DNA of 64,000 nucleotides. Origin: Actinacidiphila guanduensis (GTDB lineage Bacteria; Actinomycetota; Actinomycetes; Streptomycetales; Streptomycetaceae). The stretch lies in contig NZ_FNIE01000007.1 of NCBI RefSeq assembly GCF_900103985.1, positions 310,001 to 374,000 of the forward strand, in the 5' to 3' direction. Below the pieces are notes generated by a model, which saw only the letters and a program-made list of their open reading frames with translations, made no database searches and was not told where the DNA came from. Of this stretch, positions 10,664 through 19,489 are shown in pieces. Position numbers and translations under genes: made by a program. Position 1 is the first letter of the stretch. Every line of letters begins with the position of its first letter.

Positions 10664-10812
10664 GCCGTCTCCGGCCGCCAGGCCGGTCCTGGGCTGGGCG
10701 CGCAGTTCCCCGCGCCCCCAAGAACGGCTACTCGTCTGCCCCGCCCCGCCGTCTCCGGCCGCCAGGCCGGTCCTGGGCTTGGCGCGCAGTTCCCCGCGCC
10801 CCCAAGAACGGC
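10664..10812. repeat. Two 65-bp direct repeats with an inverted third partial copy downstream
   Basis: A 65-bp unit beginning GCCGTCTCCGGCCGCC and ending CAAGAACGGC occurs at 10664-10728 and 10748-10812 (period 84) with almost no differences. Its core CGCGCAGTTCCCCGCGCCCC recurs as an exact reverse complement at 10888-10907. This core resembles a dispersed intergenic element I know from Streptomyces genomes; the family assignment is from memory. The whole gap 10646-11048 is non-coding and repeat-rich. Confidence 0.85.
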
Positions 10813-10887
10813 GACCCGTCTGCCCGCACCTCGCCGTTCCCGGCCGCAGGCCGGCCCTTGGATGAGCGCGCAGGGCAAGGTTTTCAG

Positions 10888-10907
10888 GGGCGCGGGGAAC
10901 TGCGCGA
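10888..10907. repeat. Inverted copy of the 20-bp repeat core
   Basis: GGGGCGCGGGGAACTGCGCG is the exact reverse complement of the core at 10700-10719 in the preceding direct repeats. Together the copies could form a long-range stem of 20 bp in single-stranded DNA or RNA. Confidence 0.85.
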
Positions 10908-10951
10908 CCAGCCCGATCCGGCGTGCGGCCGGGAACACGGGAGAGCTCCTA

Positions 10952-11034
10952 CGGCGGGTTGCCGTCCTCGGGGGCGAGGGAAGCGGGGGCGCCCCTGCGG
11001 CGGGTTGCCGTCCTCGGGGGCGAGGGAAGCGGGG
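10952..11034. repeat. 37-bp tandem repeat upstream of rplU
   Basis: A unit starting CGGCGGGTTGCCGTCCTCGG and ending AGGGAAGCGGGG is present at 10952-10988 and again at 10998-11034, identical over 37 bp with a period of 46. It ends just before the presumed rplU promoter. Confidence 0.9.
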
Positions 11035-11048
11035 CGTACCCGGCGTGG

Positions 11049-11185
11049 TAAATTGGAGCTTCGGCGCTGACCGCGCCCTTCCCCCGAGCACCTTCCTCCC
11101 GGCCCCGCCGGGAGAGGCGGCTCACCCTGAGGACGACGAGCCGCTGGCATCGGGGGTCCGAATCGAGCGAGAGAGTGAGTTCCGC
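11049..11185 (+). promoter_or_regulatory. Candidate promoter and leader of the rplU-rpmA operon
   Basis: TAAATT at 11049-11054 matches the TANNNT -10 consensus and is one of few AT-rich hexamers here; transcription from it would give a leader of about 125 nt. The leader contains a CTCCCGGC/GCCGGGAG hairpin near 11095-11113. Autoregulatory L21 leaders are known in other bacteria; whether this is one is conjecture. Confidence 0.4.
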
Positions 11186-11506
11186 GTGTACGCGATCGTG
11201 CGTAGCGGTGGCCGCCAGCACAAGGTGGCCGTCGGCGACATCGTCGAGGTTGACAGGATCCCCACCGGCAAGGTCGGCGACGCGGTCGAGCTCTCGACGC
11301 TGCTCGTCGTGGACGGCGAGGCTGTCACCAGCGACCCGTGGGTGCTCGCCGGGATCAAGGTCGAGGCCGAGATCGTGGACCACCACAAGGGCCAGAAGAT
11401 CGACATCCTGCGCTACAAGAACAAGACCGGCTACCGCCGGCGCCAGGGTCACCGCCAGCAGTACACAGCGCTGAAGATCACCGGCATCCCCGCGGCCGCC
11501 AAGTAA
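11186..11506 (+). CDS. rplU: 50S ribosomal protein L21
   Basis: The GTG at 11186 begins [17 protein letters not shown], the standard L21 N-terminus, and gives 106 residues, the usual family length; GAGAG lies 12-15 nt upstream. The frame stays open far upstream but without L21 similarity. The C-terminal [15 protein letters not shown] segment is the conserved 23S rRNA-binding region. L21 assembles early into the large subunit. It is followed after 22 bp by rpmA, with which it forms the conserved rplU-rpmA-obg cluster. Confidence 0.98.
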   Translation: MYAIVRSGGRQHKVAVGDIVEVDRIPTGKVGDAVELSTLLVVDGEAVTSDPWVLAGIKVEAEIVDHHKGQKIDILRYKNKTGYRRRQGHRQQYTALKITGIPAAAK

Positions 11507-11528
11507 GGACTGAGGGAGACTCAGAGAG

Positions 11529-11783
11529 ATGGCACACAAGAAGGGCGCGTCGTCCACCCGGAACGGCCGCGACTCCAACGCCCAGCGGCTCGGCGTCAAG
11601 CGCTTCGGCGGCCAGGTCGTCAACGCCGGCGAGATCATCGTCCGCCAGCGCGGCACCCACTTCCACCCGGGCGCGGGCGTCGGCATCGGCAAGGACGACA
11701 CGCTGTTCGCCCTGTCCGCCGGGGCGGTCGAGTTCGGCACCAAGCACGGTCGCCGTGTCGTGAACATCGTTCCGGCCGCCTGA
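11529..11783 (+). CDS. rpmA: 50S ribosomal protein L27
   Basis: This 84-residue protein opens [19 protein letters not shown], the L27 signature whose flexible N-terminal tail reaches the peptidyl transferase centre; no N-terminal propeptide needing protease removal (as in some Firmicutes) is present. GGTFHPG-like and [15 protein letters not shown] segments complete the family. A GGGAGA site lies upstream. Cotranscription with rplU is expected; a hairpin follows. Confidence 0.98.
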   Translation: MAHKKGASSTRNGRDSNAQRLGVKRFGGQVVNAGEIIVRQRGTHFHPGAGVGIGKDDTLFALSAGAVEFGTKHGRRVVNIVPAA

Positions 11784-11801
11784 GGCAGGCCGCAGGAACT
11801 C

Positions 11802-11852
11802 TTCGAGGGCGGACCCGTTCCCCGGTCTCCGGGCGGCGGGGCCGCCCTCGAA
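11802..11852 (+). terminator. Hairpin between rpmA and obg
   Basis: TTCGAGGGCGG (11802-11812) pairs exactly with CCGCCCTCGAA (11842-11852), with internal GC-rich pairing in the loop. It may end the ribosomal-protein transcript or reduce read-through into obg. Confidence 0.6.
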
Positions 11853-11886
11853 CGCGTTGTACCCGTGATTTTCTGGAGGAAGCACC

Positions 11887-13332
11887 ATGACCACCTTCGT
11901 GGACCGCGTCGAGCTGCACGTCGCCGCGGGTAACGGGGGGCACGGCTGCGCCTCCGTGCACCGGGAGAAGTTCAAGCCGCTCGGCGGGCCGGACGGCGGC
12001 AACGGCGGGCGCGGCGGCGATGTGATCCTGGTCGTCGACCAGGACGTCACCACGCTGCTGGACTACCACCACAGCCCGCACCGCAAGGCCACCAACGGCA
12101 AGCCGGGCGAGGGCGGGAACCGCTCCGGCAAGGACGGCACCGACCTGGTGCTGCCGGTCCCCGACGGCACCGTGGTCCTCGACTCCCAGGGCGAGGTGCT
12201 CGCCGACCTGGTCGGCCAGGGCACCAGCTTCGTCGCGGGCCAGGGCGGCCGCGGCGGCCTGGGCAACGCGGCACTGGCCTCGGCCCGCCGCAAGGCGCCC
12301 GGCTTCGCACTGCTCGGCGAGCCCGGTGTCGCCCGCGACATCGTGCTGGAGCTGAAGACCGTCGCCGACGTGGCGCTGGTCGGCTACCCGAGCGCCGGCA
12401 AGTCCTCGCTGATCTCGGTGCTGAGCGCGGCCAAGCCGAAGATCGCCGACTACCCGTTCACCACCCTGGTGCCCAACCTCGGTGTGGTCACCGCCGGTTC
12501 CACCGTCTACACGATCGCCGACGTGCCCGGCCTGATCCCCGGCGCCAGCCAGGGCCGGGGCCTGGGCCTTGAGTTCCTGCGGCACGTGGAGCGCTGCTCG
12601 GTGCTGGTGCACGTGCTCGACACCGCGACGCTGGAGTCCGACCGCGACCCGTTGAGCGACCTCGACATGATCGAGGAGGAACTGCGCGCGTACGGCGGCG
12701 GCCTGGAGAAGCGGCCGCGGCTGGTCGCCCTGAACAAGGTGGACGTGCCCGACGGGCGCGAACTCGCCGAGCTGGTCAGGCCCGAGCTGGAGGCGCGCGG
12801 CTACCGCGTCTTCGAGGTGTCCGCGGTCGCGCACGAGGGGCTGCGCGAGCTGTCGTTCGCGCTGGCCGAGATCGTCGCCGAGACCCGCGCGGCCCGGCCC
12901 GCCGAGCAGCCCACCCGGGTCGTGATCCGCCCGCAGGCCGTGGACGACGCCGGGTTCACCGTGACCCGCGACGGCGAGCTGTTCCGGGTGCGCGGCGAGA
13001 AGCCCGAACGCTGGGTGCGGCAGACCGACTTCAGCAACGACGAGGCGGTCGGCTACCTCGCGGACCGGCTCAACCGGCTCGGCGTGGAGGAGGAGCTGGT
13101 CAAGGCCGGCGCCAAGGCCGGCGACGGCGTGGCCATCGGCCCGGACGAGAACGCCGTGGTCTTCGACTGGGAGCCGTCGCTGGCGGCCGGCGCCGAGATG
13201 CTCGGCCGGCGCGGCGAGGACCACCGGTTCGACGCCCCCCGCCCGGCCGCGGCCCGCCGCCGCGACCGCCAGGCCCAGCACGACGAGGCGGCCTCGGCCT
13301 TCCGCGACTTCGACCCCTTCGACAAGGACTGA
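11887..13332 (+). CDS. obg: GTPase Obg (ribosome assembly and development GTPase)
   Basis: The 481-residue protein has a Gly-rich N-terminal Obg fold (residues 1-158, with [10 protein letters not shown]), a GTPase domain with P-loop GYPSAGKSS (about 165-175), the switch region DVPGLIPGA and the NKVD specificity motif, then the C-terminal OCT domain (about 345-425) and a short charged tail. TGGAGGA sits 10 nt before the ATG. Obg binds 50S precursors and GTP/GDP; in Streptomyces it influences aerial mycelium and sporulation, as known from S. coelicolor and S. griseus. It closes the rplU-rpmA-obg cluster. Confidence 0.97.
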   Translation: MTTFVDRVELHVAAGNGGHGCASVHREKFKPLGGPDGGNGGRGGDVILVVDQDVTTLLDYHHSPHRKATNGKPGEGGNRSGKDGTDLVLPVPDGTVVLDSQGEVLADLVGQGTSFVAGQGGRGGLGNAALASARRKAPGFALLGEPGVARDIVLELKTVADVALVGYPSAGKSSLISVLSAAKPKIADYPFTTLVPNLGVVTAGSTVYTIADVPGLIPGASQGRGLGLEFLRHVERCSVLVHVLDTATLESDRDPLSDLDMIEEELRAYGGGLEKRPRLVALNKVDVPDGRELAELVRPELEARGYRVFEVSAVAHEGLRELSFALAEIVAETRAARPAEQPTRVVIRPQAVDDAGFTVTRDGELFRVRGEKPERWVRQTDFSNDEAVGYLADRLNRLGVEEELVKAGAKAGDGVAIGPDENAVVFDWEPSLAAGAEMLGRRGEDHRFDAPRPAAARRRDRQAQHDEAASAFRDFDPFDKD

Positions 13333-13383
13333 GCCGCGCCGGCCGGCGCCCGGGAGCGACCGGTACCCGGCGAGGGGCACGCG

Positions 13384-13415
13384 GGGAGAGGGCCGGCCGG
13401 CGCCGGCCCTCTCCC
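13384..13415 (+). terminator. Terminator hairpin after obg
   Basis: A perfect 13-bp stem: GGGAGAGGGCCGG at 13384-13396 with CCGGCCCTCTCCC at 13403-13415, six-nucleotide loop, then GTATT. It lies 51 bp after the obg stop and separates the ribosomal cluster from the glycopolymer locus. Confidence 0.8.
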
Positions 13416-13597
13416 GTATTCCCGGGTTCACCTGCGCACTTGCGGGCAGCCGCACACCGGCACGACGCGAAGGCGTTCGACCTGTCCCACGCGATGGTGA
13501 ACGGACGGTTGCGGGCAGAGGGGTCCCGCCTTGCAGGACGGTTACCGGGGGTGAGACGATCCGGATACCCCTCGATTGCCGCTAGGTAGGTTTCCCC

Positions 13598-15094
13598 TTG
13601 TCCGAGCAACTCGCCGCCACCCGCACGACCGCCGTCATCCTCGCCGGCGGGACCGGGCAGCGGGTCGGCCTGTCGATTCCCAAGCAGCTGCTGAAGATCG
13701 CCGGCAAGGCCGTGATCGAGCACACACTCGCCGTCTTCGAGGAAGCGGAGGCGATCGACGAGGTGATGGTGCTGATGGCGCCCGGCTACGTGCCCGAGGT
13801 CGAGAAGATCGTCGCCAAGGCGGGCCTGACGAAGGTGACCCGCGTCGTCGAGGGCGGCAGCACCCGCAACGAGACGACCGAGCGCGCCATCGCGCTGCTC
13901 AGCGAGGGCCTGGCGCCCGGCGAGGAGCGCAACGTGCTCTTCCACGACGCCGTCCGCCCGCTGATCTCCCAGCGCGTCATCGCCGACTGCGTGGCCGCGC
14001 TGGCCCGCTACGAGGCGGTGGACGTGGCGATCCCCTCGGCCGACACCATCATCGTCACCCGCACCCACGGCAGCGATGGCGAGTTCATCACGGACGTGCC
14101 CGACCGCTCCCGGCTGCGCCGCGGCCAGACCCCGCAGGCATTCCGCCTGTCGACCATCCGCCGGGCCTACGAGATCGCCGGTGAGGACCCCAACTTCCAG
14201 GCCACCGACGACTGCTCGGTGGTCCTGAAGTACCTGCCCGACGTGCCGATCCACGTGGTGCCGGGCGAGGAGCACAACATGAAGGTGACCACCCCGGTGG
14301 ACGTCTTCATGGCCGACAAGCTCTTCCAGCTCGCCTCCACCGCCGCCCCCGGCCAGTCCGACGAGGCGGCCTACCGCGACCTGCTGTCCGGCCGCACCCT
14401 GGTGGTCTTCGGCGGCTCCTACGGCATCGGCGCCGACCTCGCCGCCATGGCCGAGGGCTACGGCGCCCGGGTCTTCGCGCTCGGCCGCTCCACCACGGGC
14501 ACCCACGTCGAGGACCCCGAGCAGGTGGACGAGGCGCTGGCGCAGGCGTACGCGGAGACCGGCCGGGTGGACTACGTGGTCAACACCGCGGGCGTGCTGC
14601 GGATCGGCCGGCTCGCCGAGACCGACACCGCCACCATCGAGGAGGCGCTGCGGGTCAACTACCTGGCCCCGGTGCAGATCGCCCGCGCCGCCCACAAGTA
14701 CCTCGCCGAGAGCCACGGCCAGCTGCTGCTCTACACCTCCAGCAGCTACACCCGCGGCCGCGCCGAGTACAGCCTGTACTCCTCCACCAAGGCGGCCATG
14801 GTGAACCTCACCCAGGCGCTCGCCGACGAGTGGGCCGCCGACGGCATCCGCGTCAACTGCGTCAACCCCGAGCGCACCGCCACCCCGATGCGCACCAAGG
14901 CGTTCGGGCAGGAGCCGGCCGGCACCCTGCTCTCCTCCGAGGCGGTCGCCCGCACCTCGCTGGACGTCCTGCTCTCCCCGCTCACCGGCCACGTGGTGGA
15001 CGTCCGCCGCGAGGACCCGATGCAGGGCCTGGCCGGCGCCAGCGGCATCGAGCGCGCGCTGGCCCAGGTGCTGGCCCGCGGCGAGGAGGAGTAG
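13598..15094 (+). CDS. Bifunctional cytidylyltransferase / SDR reductase (CDP-ribitol-type precursor synthesis)
   Basis: This 498-residue fusion starts at a TTG preceded by AGGTAGG with 7-nt spacing. Residues about 8-240 are an IspD/TarI-like cytidylyltransferase: LAGGTGQRVGLSIPKQLL nucleotide-binding loop, FHDAVRPL and EHNMKVTTPVD. Residues about 265-498 are a short-chain reductase with GGSYGIG cofactor loop, NTAG, and the YSSTK Tyr-x3-Lys catalytic pair. The same domain order is known in Haemophilus Acs1/Bcs1, which reduces ribulose 5-phosphate and makes CDP-ribitol. I infer CDP-ribitol or a similar CDP-polyol as product. It is the first gene of the glycopolymer locus and is followed directly by a polyol-phosphate polymerase, which supports this role. 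Confidence 0.85.
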   Translation: MSEQLAATRTTAVILAGGTGQRVGLSIPKQLLKIAGKAVIEHTLAVFEEAEAIDEVMVLMAPGYVPEVEKIVAKAGLTKVTRVVEGGSTRNETTERAIALLSEGLAPGEERNVLFHDAVRPLISQRVIADCVAALARYEAVDVAIPSADTIIVTRTHGSDGEFITDVPDRSRLRRGQTPQAFRLSTIRRAYEIAGEDPNFQATDDCSVVLKYLPDVPIHVVPGEEHNMKVTTPVDVFMADKLFQLASTAAPGQSDEAAYRDLLSGRTLVVFGGSYGIGADLAAMAEGYGARVFALGRSTTGTHVEDPEQVDEALAQAYAETGRVDYVVNTAGVLRIGRLAETDTATIEEALRVNYLAPVQIARAAHKYLAESHGQLLLYTSSSYTRGRAEYSLYSSTKAAMVNLTQALADEWAADGIRVNCVNPERTATPMRTKAFGQEPAGTLLSSEAVARTSLDVLLSPLTGHVVDVRREDPMQGLAGASGIERALAQVLARGEEE

Positions 15095-15200
15095 CGGCCC
15101 CGAGGCCGTCCACCGCGCCGGACCGACCGCGCACCCACCCGCACCGCTGCACCGTTTCTCCCATGGCATCACCCCGACATTGCACAGGAGCAGCCCTCTC

Positions 15201-17360
15201 GTGATTTCAACCGCCGTTCGCTTGGCTCGTGTGGAGACCGCCGGCGAACTCGCCGCGGCGCTGCTGATGCTGCTCAGCTATCCGTGCCTGGTGGTGGCCG
15301 CGGCCCTGCCGAACCTCTGGTTCTTCGCCGTGGCCGGAGCCGTCAGCTATGTCACGGACTGGTTCCTGCACCAGCGCCGCGCCTACCTGATCAACCGGCT
15401 CGGCAAGGCCCGCGCCGGCGTCTCGGTGCGCTTCCTGCTGCGCGAGCTGACACTGGTGCTGCTGCTGGCCCAGATGAACCTGGCCAACGACCGGGTGTTC
15501 TCGGCGGCGATCGTCTGCTTCCTGGCCTTCTACGGGATGCAGGCCCCGCACGCGGCGCTGGTCACGCTGATCCGCAACCGCCGCAAGCTGCCCTTCAACA
15601 CCCGCAACATCGACCTGACCGGACTGAAGGTCACCGACGCGCCGCCGAGCCTGCTGATGTCGCGGGCCGCGGAGAAGATCCTGCACCTGGACGTCTTCGC
15701 GGTGATCGGCTTCCTGGTGTACGCGCACGGCGGGCCGGTCGCGTTCGCGTACACCGGCACCGTGCTGACGCTGGGCCTGGGCGTGCTCTACACCCTTGCG
15801 CTCGCGCCCTACCTGATGCGCCGGCGGCGCCCGGCGAACGCGGCCAAGGCGCTGGAGTTCATGGACGGCTGGCTGCGGGCGTACAAGCCGACGACCGTGC
15901 TGTACTTCTCCGGCTCCGCGGACTCCGCGTACCAGGTGAACATGTGGCTGGAGCCGCTGGCGGAGATGAAGGGCGAGCGGCCGCTGGTGATCCTGCGCGA
16001 GCGGGCGATCCACCTGCAACTGGCCGACACCGCGCTGCCGGTGCTGTGCGTGCCGGGCGCGGTGCACCTGATGAACATGGACCTGTCCACAGTGCGGGTG
16101 GCGCTCTACCCGGCGAACGTCGGCAAGAACATCCACCTGCTGCGGGTGCCCACGATGAAGCACGTCTTCGTCGGGCACGGCGACAGCGACAAGCTCGCCA
16201 GCGTCAACCCGTTCAGCAAGGCGTACGACGAGGTGTGGACGGCCGGCAAGGCGGGCCGCGACCGGTACGCGCTGGCCGACGTCGGCGTGCGCGACGAGGA
16301 CATCGTGGAGGTCGGCCGCCCGCAGCTGGCCGGGATCGAGCCCTGGGACGGCACGGCCGCCACCGGCATCCCGACGATCCTGTACGCGCCCACCTGGGAG
16401 GGCTGGACCGACGACCCGGGCAACACCTCGCTGCTGCTGGCCGGCGTCAACATCGTGCGCAACCTGGTGGAGAGCCCGACCCCGGTCCGGGTGCTCTACA
16501 AGCCGCACCCCTTCACCGGCACTGTGGACCGCCGGGCCAAGCAGGCGCACGACAGGGTCGTCGCGGTGCTCGCCGAGGCGAACGCCAAGCGCGCCGCCGA
16601 CCCCGCGTGGGCGGCCAGGGTCGCCGAGGGCACCGCGGAGCGGGCCGCGGCCAGGGCCCAGCTGACCGCCGTACAGGCCGAGCTGGACTCCCTGGCGGTC
16701 CAGGGCACCTCCAGCGAGGGCGACCCGGCCGTGATGTCGCGCGACTCGATGGCCGACCCCGCGCTCACCGCCCGGCTGGCCGACCTGCGCCGACGCTGGA
16801 ACGAGGCGTACTGGCGCTCGCTGAGCTCCTGGGAGCACAAGGTCGTCACCGGCCCGATGCCGCACCTGTACGACTGCTTCAACGAGTCCGACGCCCTGGT
16901 CTCGGACATCTCCAGCGTGGTCTCGGACTTCGTGGCCACCGGCAAGCCCTACGCCATCACCGATTCGGCCGAACTCGGCGAGGAGGAGTTCAAGCGGCAG
17001 AACACCGCCGCCCGGGCCGCGCTGGTGCTGGACAACAAGGCGAGCCGGATCGGCGAGCTGGTGCGGGCCGTGGTGGACCCGGCCGGCGACGTGCTGACCG
17101 GCGCGCGCGCCGACATAAAGCAGTACTTGCTCGGCCCCGACGAGCCCACCTCCCTGGAGCGCTTCACCGAGGCCGTGCGCGAACTCGCCCGGAAGGCCGA
17201 CGTGCGGCTGCTGCAGCAGGCCGCCATGGGCCAGACGGGTGAAACCGGCCCGGGTTCCCTCCTGGAGGGCGAGGCACGTGCGGAAATGGAGCAGCACGCC
17301 GCCGAGCGGCGCGCCGACGAGGAGCTGGCCGCGGATGTCCAGGAGGGGAACACCAGGTGA
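15201..17360 (+). CDS. CDP-glycerol/ribitol phosphotransferase family protein (TagF/TarL-like) with N-terminal membrane domain
   Basis: I placed the start at the GTG at 15201, 10 nt after AGGAG; an upstream TTG would put the ribosome site inside the gene. The first about 200 residues contain several hydrophobic segments (ALLMLLSYPCLVVAAAL, DVFAVIGFLVYAHGG, TLGLGVLYTLAL). The C-terminal half carries TagF-family motifs: HVFVGHGDSDK, the AYDEVWTAGKAGRDRY segment, YAPTWEG, YKPHPF, and SDALVSDISSVVSDF. The family transfers polyol phosphate from CDP-polyol to a lipid-linked chain at the inner membrane face. With the upstream CDP-polyol enzyme it probably builds the phosphate-containing backbone. 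An insertion rich in Ala/Arg (about residues 450-530) interrupts the catalytic domain and looks lineage-specific. Confidence 0.88.
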   Translation: MISTAVRLARVETAGELAAALLMLLSYPCLVVAAALPNLWFFAVAGAVSYVTDWFLHQRRAYLINRLGKARAGVSVRFLLRELTLVLLLAQMNLANDRVFSAAIVCFLAFYGMQAPHAALVTLIRNRRKLPFNTRNIDLTGLKVTDAPPSLLMSRAAEKILHLDVFAVIGFLVYAHGGPVAFAYTGTVLTLGLGVLYTLALAPYLMRRRRPANAAKALEFMDGWLRAYKPTTVLYFSGSADSAYQVNMWLEPLAEMKGERPLVILRERAIHLQLADTALPVLCVPGAVHLMNMDLSTVRVALYPANVGKNIHLLRVPTMKHVFVGHGDSDKLASVNPFSKAYDEVWTAGKAGRDRYALADVGVRDEDIVEVGRPQLAGIEPWDGTAATGIPTILYAPTWEGWTDDPGNTSLLLAGVNIVRNLVESPTPVRVLYKPHPFTGTVDRRAKQAHDRVVAVLAEANAKRAADPAWAARVAEGTAERAAARAQLTAVQAELDSLAVQGTSSEGDPAVMSRDSMADPALTARLADLRRRWNEAYWRSLSSWEHKVVTGPMPHLYDCFNESDALVSDISSVVSDFVATGKPYAITDSAELGEEEFKRQNTAARAALVLDNKASRIGELVRAVVDPAGDVLTGARADIKQYLLGPDEPTSLERFTEAVRELARKADVRLLQQAAMGQTGETGPGSLLEGEARAEMEQHAAERRADEELAADVQEGNTR

Positions 17361-17441
17361 CCCCCGGGTATGCTCGCTGCGGGGCCGCGGGTCGCCGCCC
17401 GCAGTGACCGCCCCCACCACCCACAGCATGGGACGACTGAC

Positions 17442-18509
17442 GTGAAAGCACTAGTGCTCTCCGGGGGAGCGGGCACCCGCTTGCGCCCGATCACCCACAC
17501 CTCGGCCAAGCAACTGGTGCCGGTGGCCAACAAACCGGTGCTCTTCTACGGCCTGGAGGCCATCGCCGACGCCGGCATCACCGAGGTCGGCATCATCGTC
17601 GGCGACACCGCCGACGAGATCCGCGCCGCGGTCGGCGACGGCTCGGCGCTCGGCATCCAGGTGACCTACATCGAGCAGGAGGCCCCGCTCGGCCTCGCCC
17701 ACGCGGTGCTCATCGCCCGGGACTTCCTCGGCGAGGACGACTTCGTGATGTACCTCGGCGACAACTTCATCGTCGGCGGCATCACCGGTCTCGTCGAGGA
17801 GTTCCGCGCCGAGCGGCCGGACGCGCAGATCCTGCTCACCAAGGTGCCGAACCCGACCTCCTTCGGCGTCGCGGAACTCGACGACCAGGGCCGGGTGCGC
17901 AGCCTGGAGGAGAAGCCCAAGCAGCCCAAGAGCGACCTCGCGCTGGTCGGCGTCTACCTCTTCACGCCCGCCGTGCACGAGGCGGTGCGCTCCATCGAGC
18001 CGTCCTGGCGCGGCGAGTTGGAGATCACCCACGCCATCCAGTGGCTGATCGACCAGCAGCGCGACGTGCGCTCCACCACGATCTCCGGCTACTGGAAGGA
18101 CACCGGCAACGTCACCGACATGCTGGAGGTCAACCGGTCGGTGCTGGACACCATCGAGCCGCAGATCGACGGCCAGGTGGACGCCGAGAGCGAGATCATC
18201 GGCCGGGTCCGGATCGAGCCCGGCGCGAAGGTCACCGGCAGCCGGATCGTCGGCCCGGTCATCATCGGCGCCGACTCCGAGGTGACCGACTCCTACGTCG
18301 GCCCGTACACCTCCGTCTCGGAGGAGTGCCGGATCGCCGACACGGAGATCGAGTACTCGATAGTGCTGCGCGGCTCCTCGCTCACCGGCGTCCGGCGTGT
18401 GGAAGCCTCCCTCATCGGGCGCAACGTCGAGGTGACCCCCGCCCCCCGCAACCCGGCCGCGCACCGCCTGGTGCTCGGCGATCACAGCAAGGTGCAGATC
18501 TCGTCATGA
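17442..18509 (+). CDS. rmlA: Glucose-1-phosphate thymidylyltransferase (long form)
   Basis: The GTG at 17442 begins KALVLSGGAGTRLRPITHTS, the nucleotidyltransferase signature (GGxGTRLxP); the open frame extends 72 bp further but without similarity. The 355-residue length and the hexapeptide-like C-terminal region (IIGRVRIEPGAKVTGSRIVG) mark the long StrD-like type, as opposed to the 290-residue RmlA. It makes dTDP-glucose from glucose 1-phosphate and dTTP, the first step of dTDP-rhamnose synthesis. Its stop codon overlaps the rmlB start (ATGA), so the two are translationally coupled. Confidence 0.93.
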   Translation: MKALVLSGGAGTRLRPITHTSAKQLVPVANKPVLFYGLEAIADAGITEVGIIVGDTADEIRAAVGDGSALGIQVTYIEQEAPLGLAHAVLIARDFLGEDDFVMYLGDNFIVGGITGLVEEFRAERPDAQILLTKVPNPTSFGVAELDDQGRVRSLEEKPKQPKSDLALVGVYLFTPAVHEAVRSIEPSWRGELEITHAIQWLIDQQRDVRSTTISGYWKDTGNVTDMLEVNRSVLDTIEPQIDGQVDAESEIIGRVRIEPGAKVTGSRIVGPVIIGADSEVTDSYVGPYTSVSEECRIADTEIEYSIVLRGSSLTGVRRVEASLIGRNVEVTPAPRNPAAHRLVLGDHSKVQISS

Positions 18510-19489
18510 CCGACCGCATACTGGTGACCGGGGGAGCCGGCTTCATCGGCTCCCACTACGTACGCACGCTGCTGGGCCCCACCGGTCCCGGCGACGTCGA
18601 GATCACCGTGCTGGACAAGCTCACCTACGCGGGCAACCCGGCGAACCTCGACGAGGTGCGCGCGCACCCCGGATTCCGCTTCGTGCAGGGCGACATCTGC
18701 GACGCCGACCTGGTCGGCAAGCTGCTCGCCGAGCACGACCAGGTGGTGCACTTCGCCGCCGAGTCGCACGTCGACCGGTCCATCCTGGGCGCCACCGAGT
18801 TCGTCCGGACCAACGTGGCCGGTACCCAGACCCTGCTGGACGCCGCGCTGCGCACGGGCCTTCGCACCTTCGTGCACATCTCCACCGACGAGGTGTACGG
18901 CTCGATCGACGAGGGCTCCTGGCCGGAGACCGACCCGCTGCAGCCCAACTCGCCCTACTCGGCGTCCAAGGCGTCCAGCGACCTGATCGCGCTGTCGTAC
19001 TTCCGCACCCACGGCCTGGACGTGCGGGTGACCCGGTGCTCCAACAACTACGGGCACCACCACTTCCCGGAGAAGGTCATCCCGCTGTTCATCACCAACC
19101 TGCTGGACGGCAAGCACGTCCCGCTCTACGGCGACGGCGGCAACGTCCGGGACTGGCTGCACATCGACGACCACGTCCAGGGCATCGACCTGGTGCGCAC
19201 CAAGGGCCGTCCGGGCGAGGTCTACAACATCGGCGGCGGCACCGAGCTGTCCAACAAGGAGCTGACCGCGCTGCTGCTGGAGGCGTGCGGCGCCGGCTGG
19301 GACATGGTCGACCACGTCCAGGACCGCAAGGGCCACGACCGCCGCTACTCGGTGGACTGCACCAAGATCAGCACCGAGCTGGGCTACGCTCCGCGCAAGG
19401 ACTTCGCCACGGGCCTGGCCGAGACCGTCGCCTGGTACCGGGAGAACCGGGCCTGGTGGGAGCCGCTGAAGGAGCGCGCCGCACTGTGA
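18506..19489 (+). CDS. rmlB: dTDP-glucose 4,6-dehydratase
   Basis: The 327-residue extended SDR begins MTDRILVTGGAGFIGSHYVR (NAD-binding GxxGxxG) and contains HFAAESHVDRSI, STDEVYG with the catalytic Thr-Asp-Glu, and YSASKASSD with the Tyr-x3-Lys pair; these are diagnostic for RmlB. It converts dTDP-glucose to dTDP-4-keto-6-deoxyglucose. The start overlaps the rmlA stop and the stop overlaps the rmlD start by 4 bp, so rmlA-B-D form a coupled unit. Confidence 0.96.
   Translation: MTDRILVTGGAGFIGSHYVRTLLGPTGPGDVEITVLDKLTYAGNPANLDEVRAHPGFRFVQGDICDADLVGKLLAEHDQVVHFAAESHVDRSILGATEFVRTNVAGTQTLLDAALRTGLRTFVHISTDEVYGSIDEGSWPETDPLQPNSPYSASKASSDLIALSYFRTHGLDVRVTRCSNNYGHHHFPEKVIPLFITNLLDGKHVPLYGDGGNVRDWLHIDDHVQGIDLVRTKGRPGEVYNIGGGTELSNKELTALLLEACGAGWDMVDHVQDRKGHDRRYSVDCTKISTELGYAPRKDFATGLAETVAWYRENRAWWEPLKERAAL

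Noticed and set aside
6643..11091. 1482-residue open frame on the minus strand opposite rne
   Set aside because: It is a mirror of the Ala/Pro-rich rne arms; the protein is Gly/Arg/Leu-rich without a fold, and the + strand gene carries intact catalytic motifs. Long antisense frames are expected at this GC content.
13100..15172. 690-residue minus-strand frame opposite the cytidylyltransferase-SDR gene
   Set aside because: No conserved motif; it crosses the obg terminator and two genes on the other strand.
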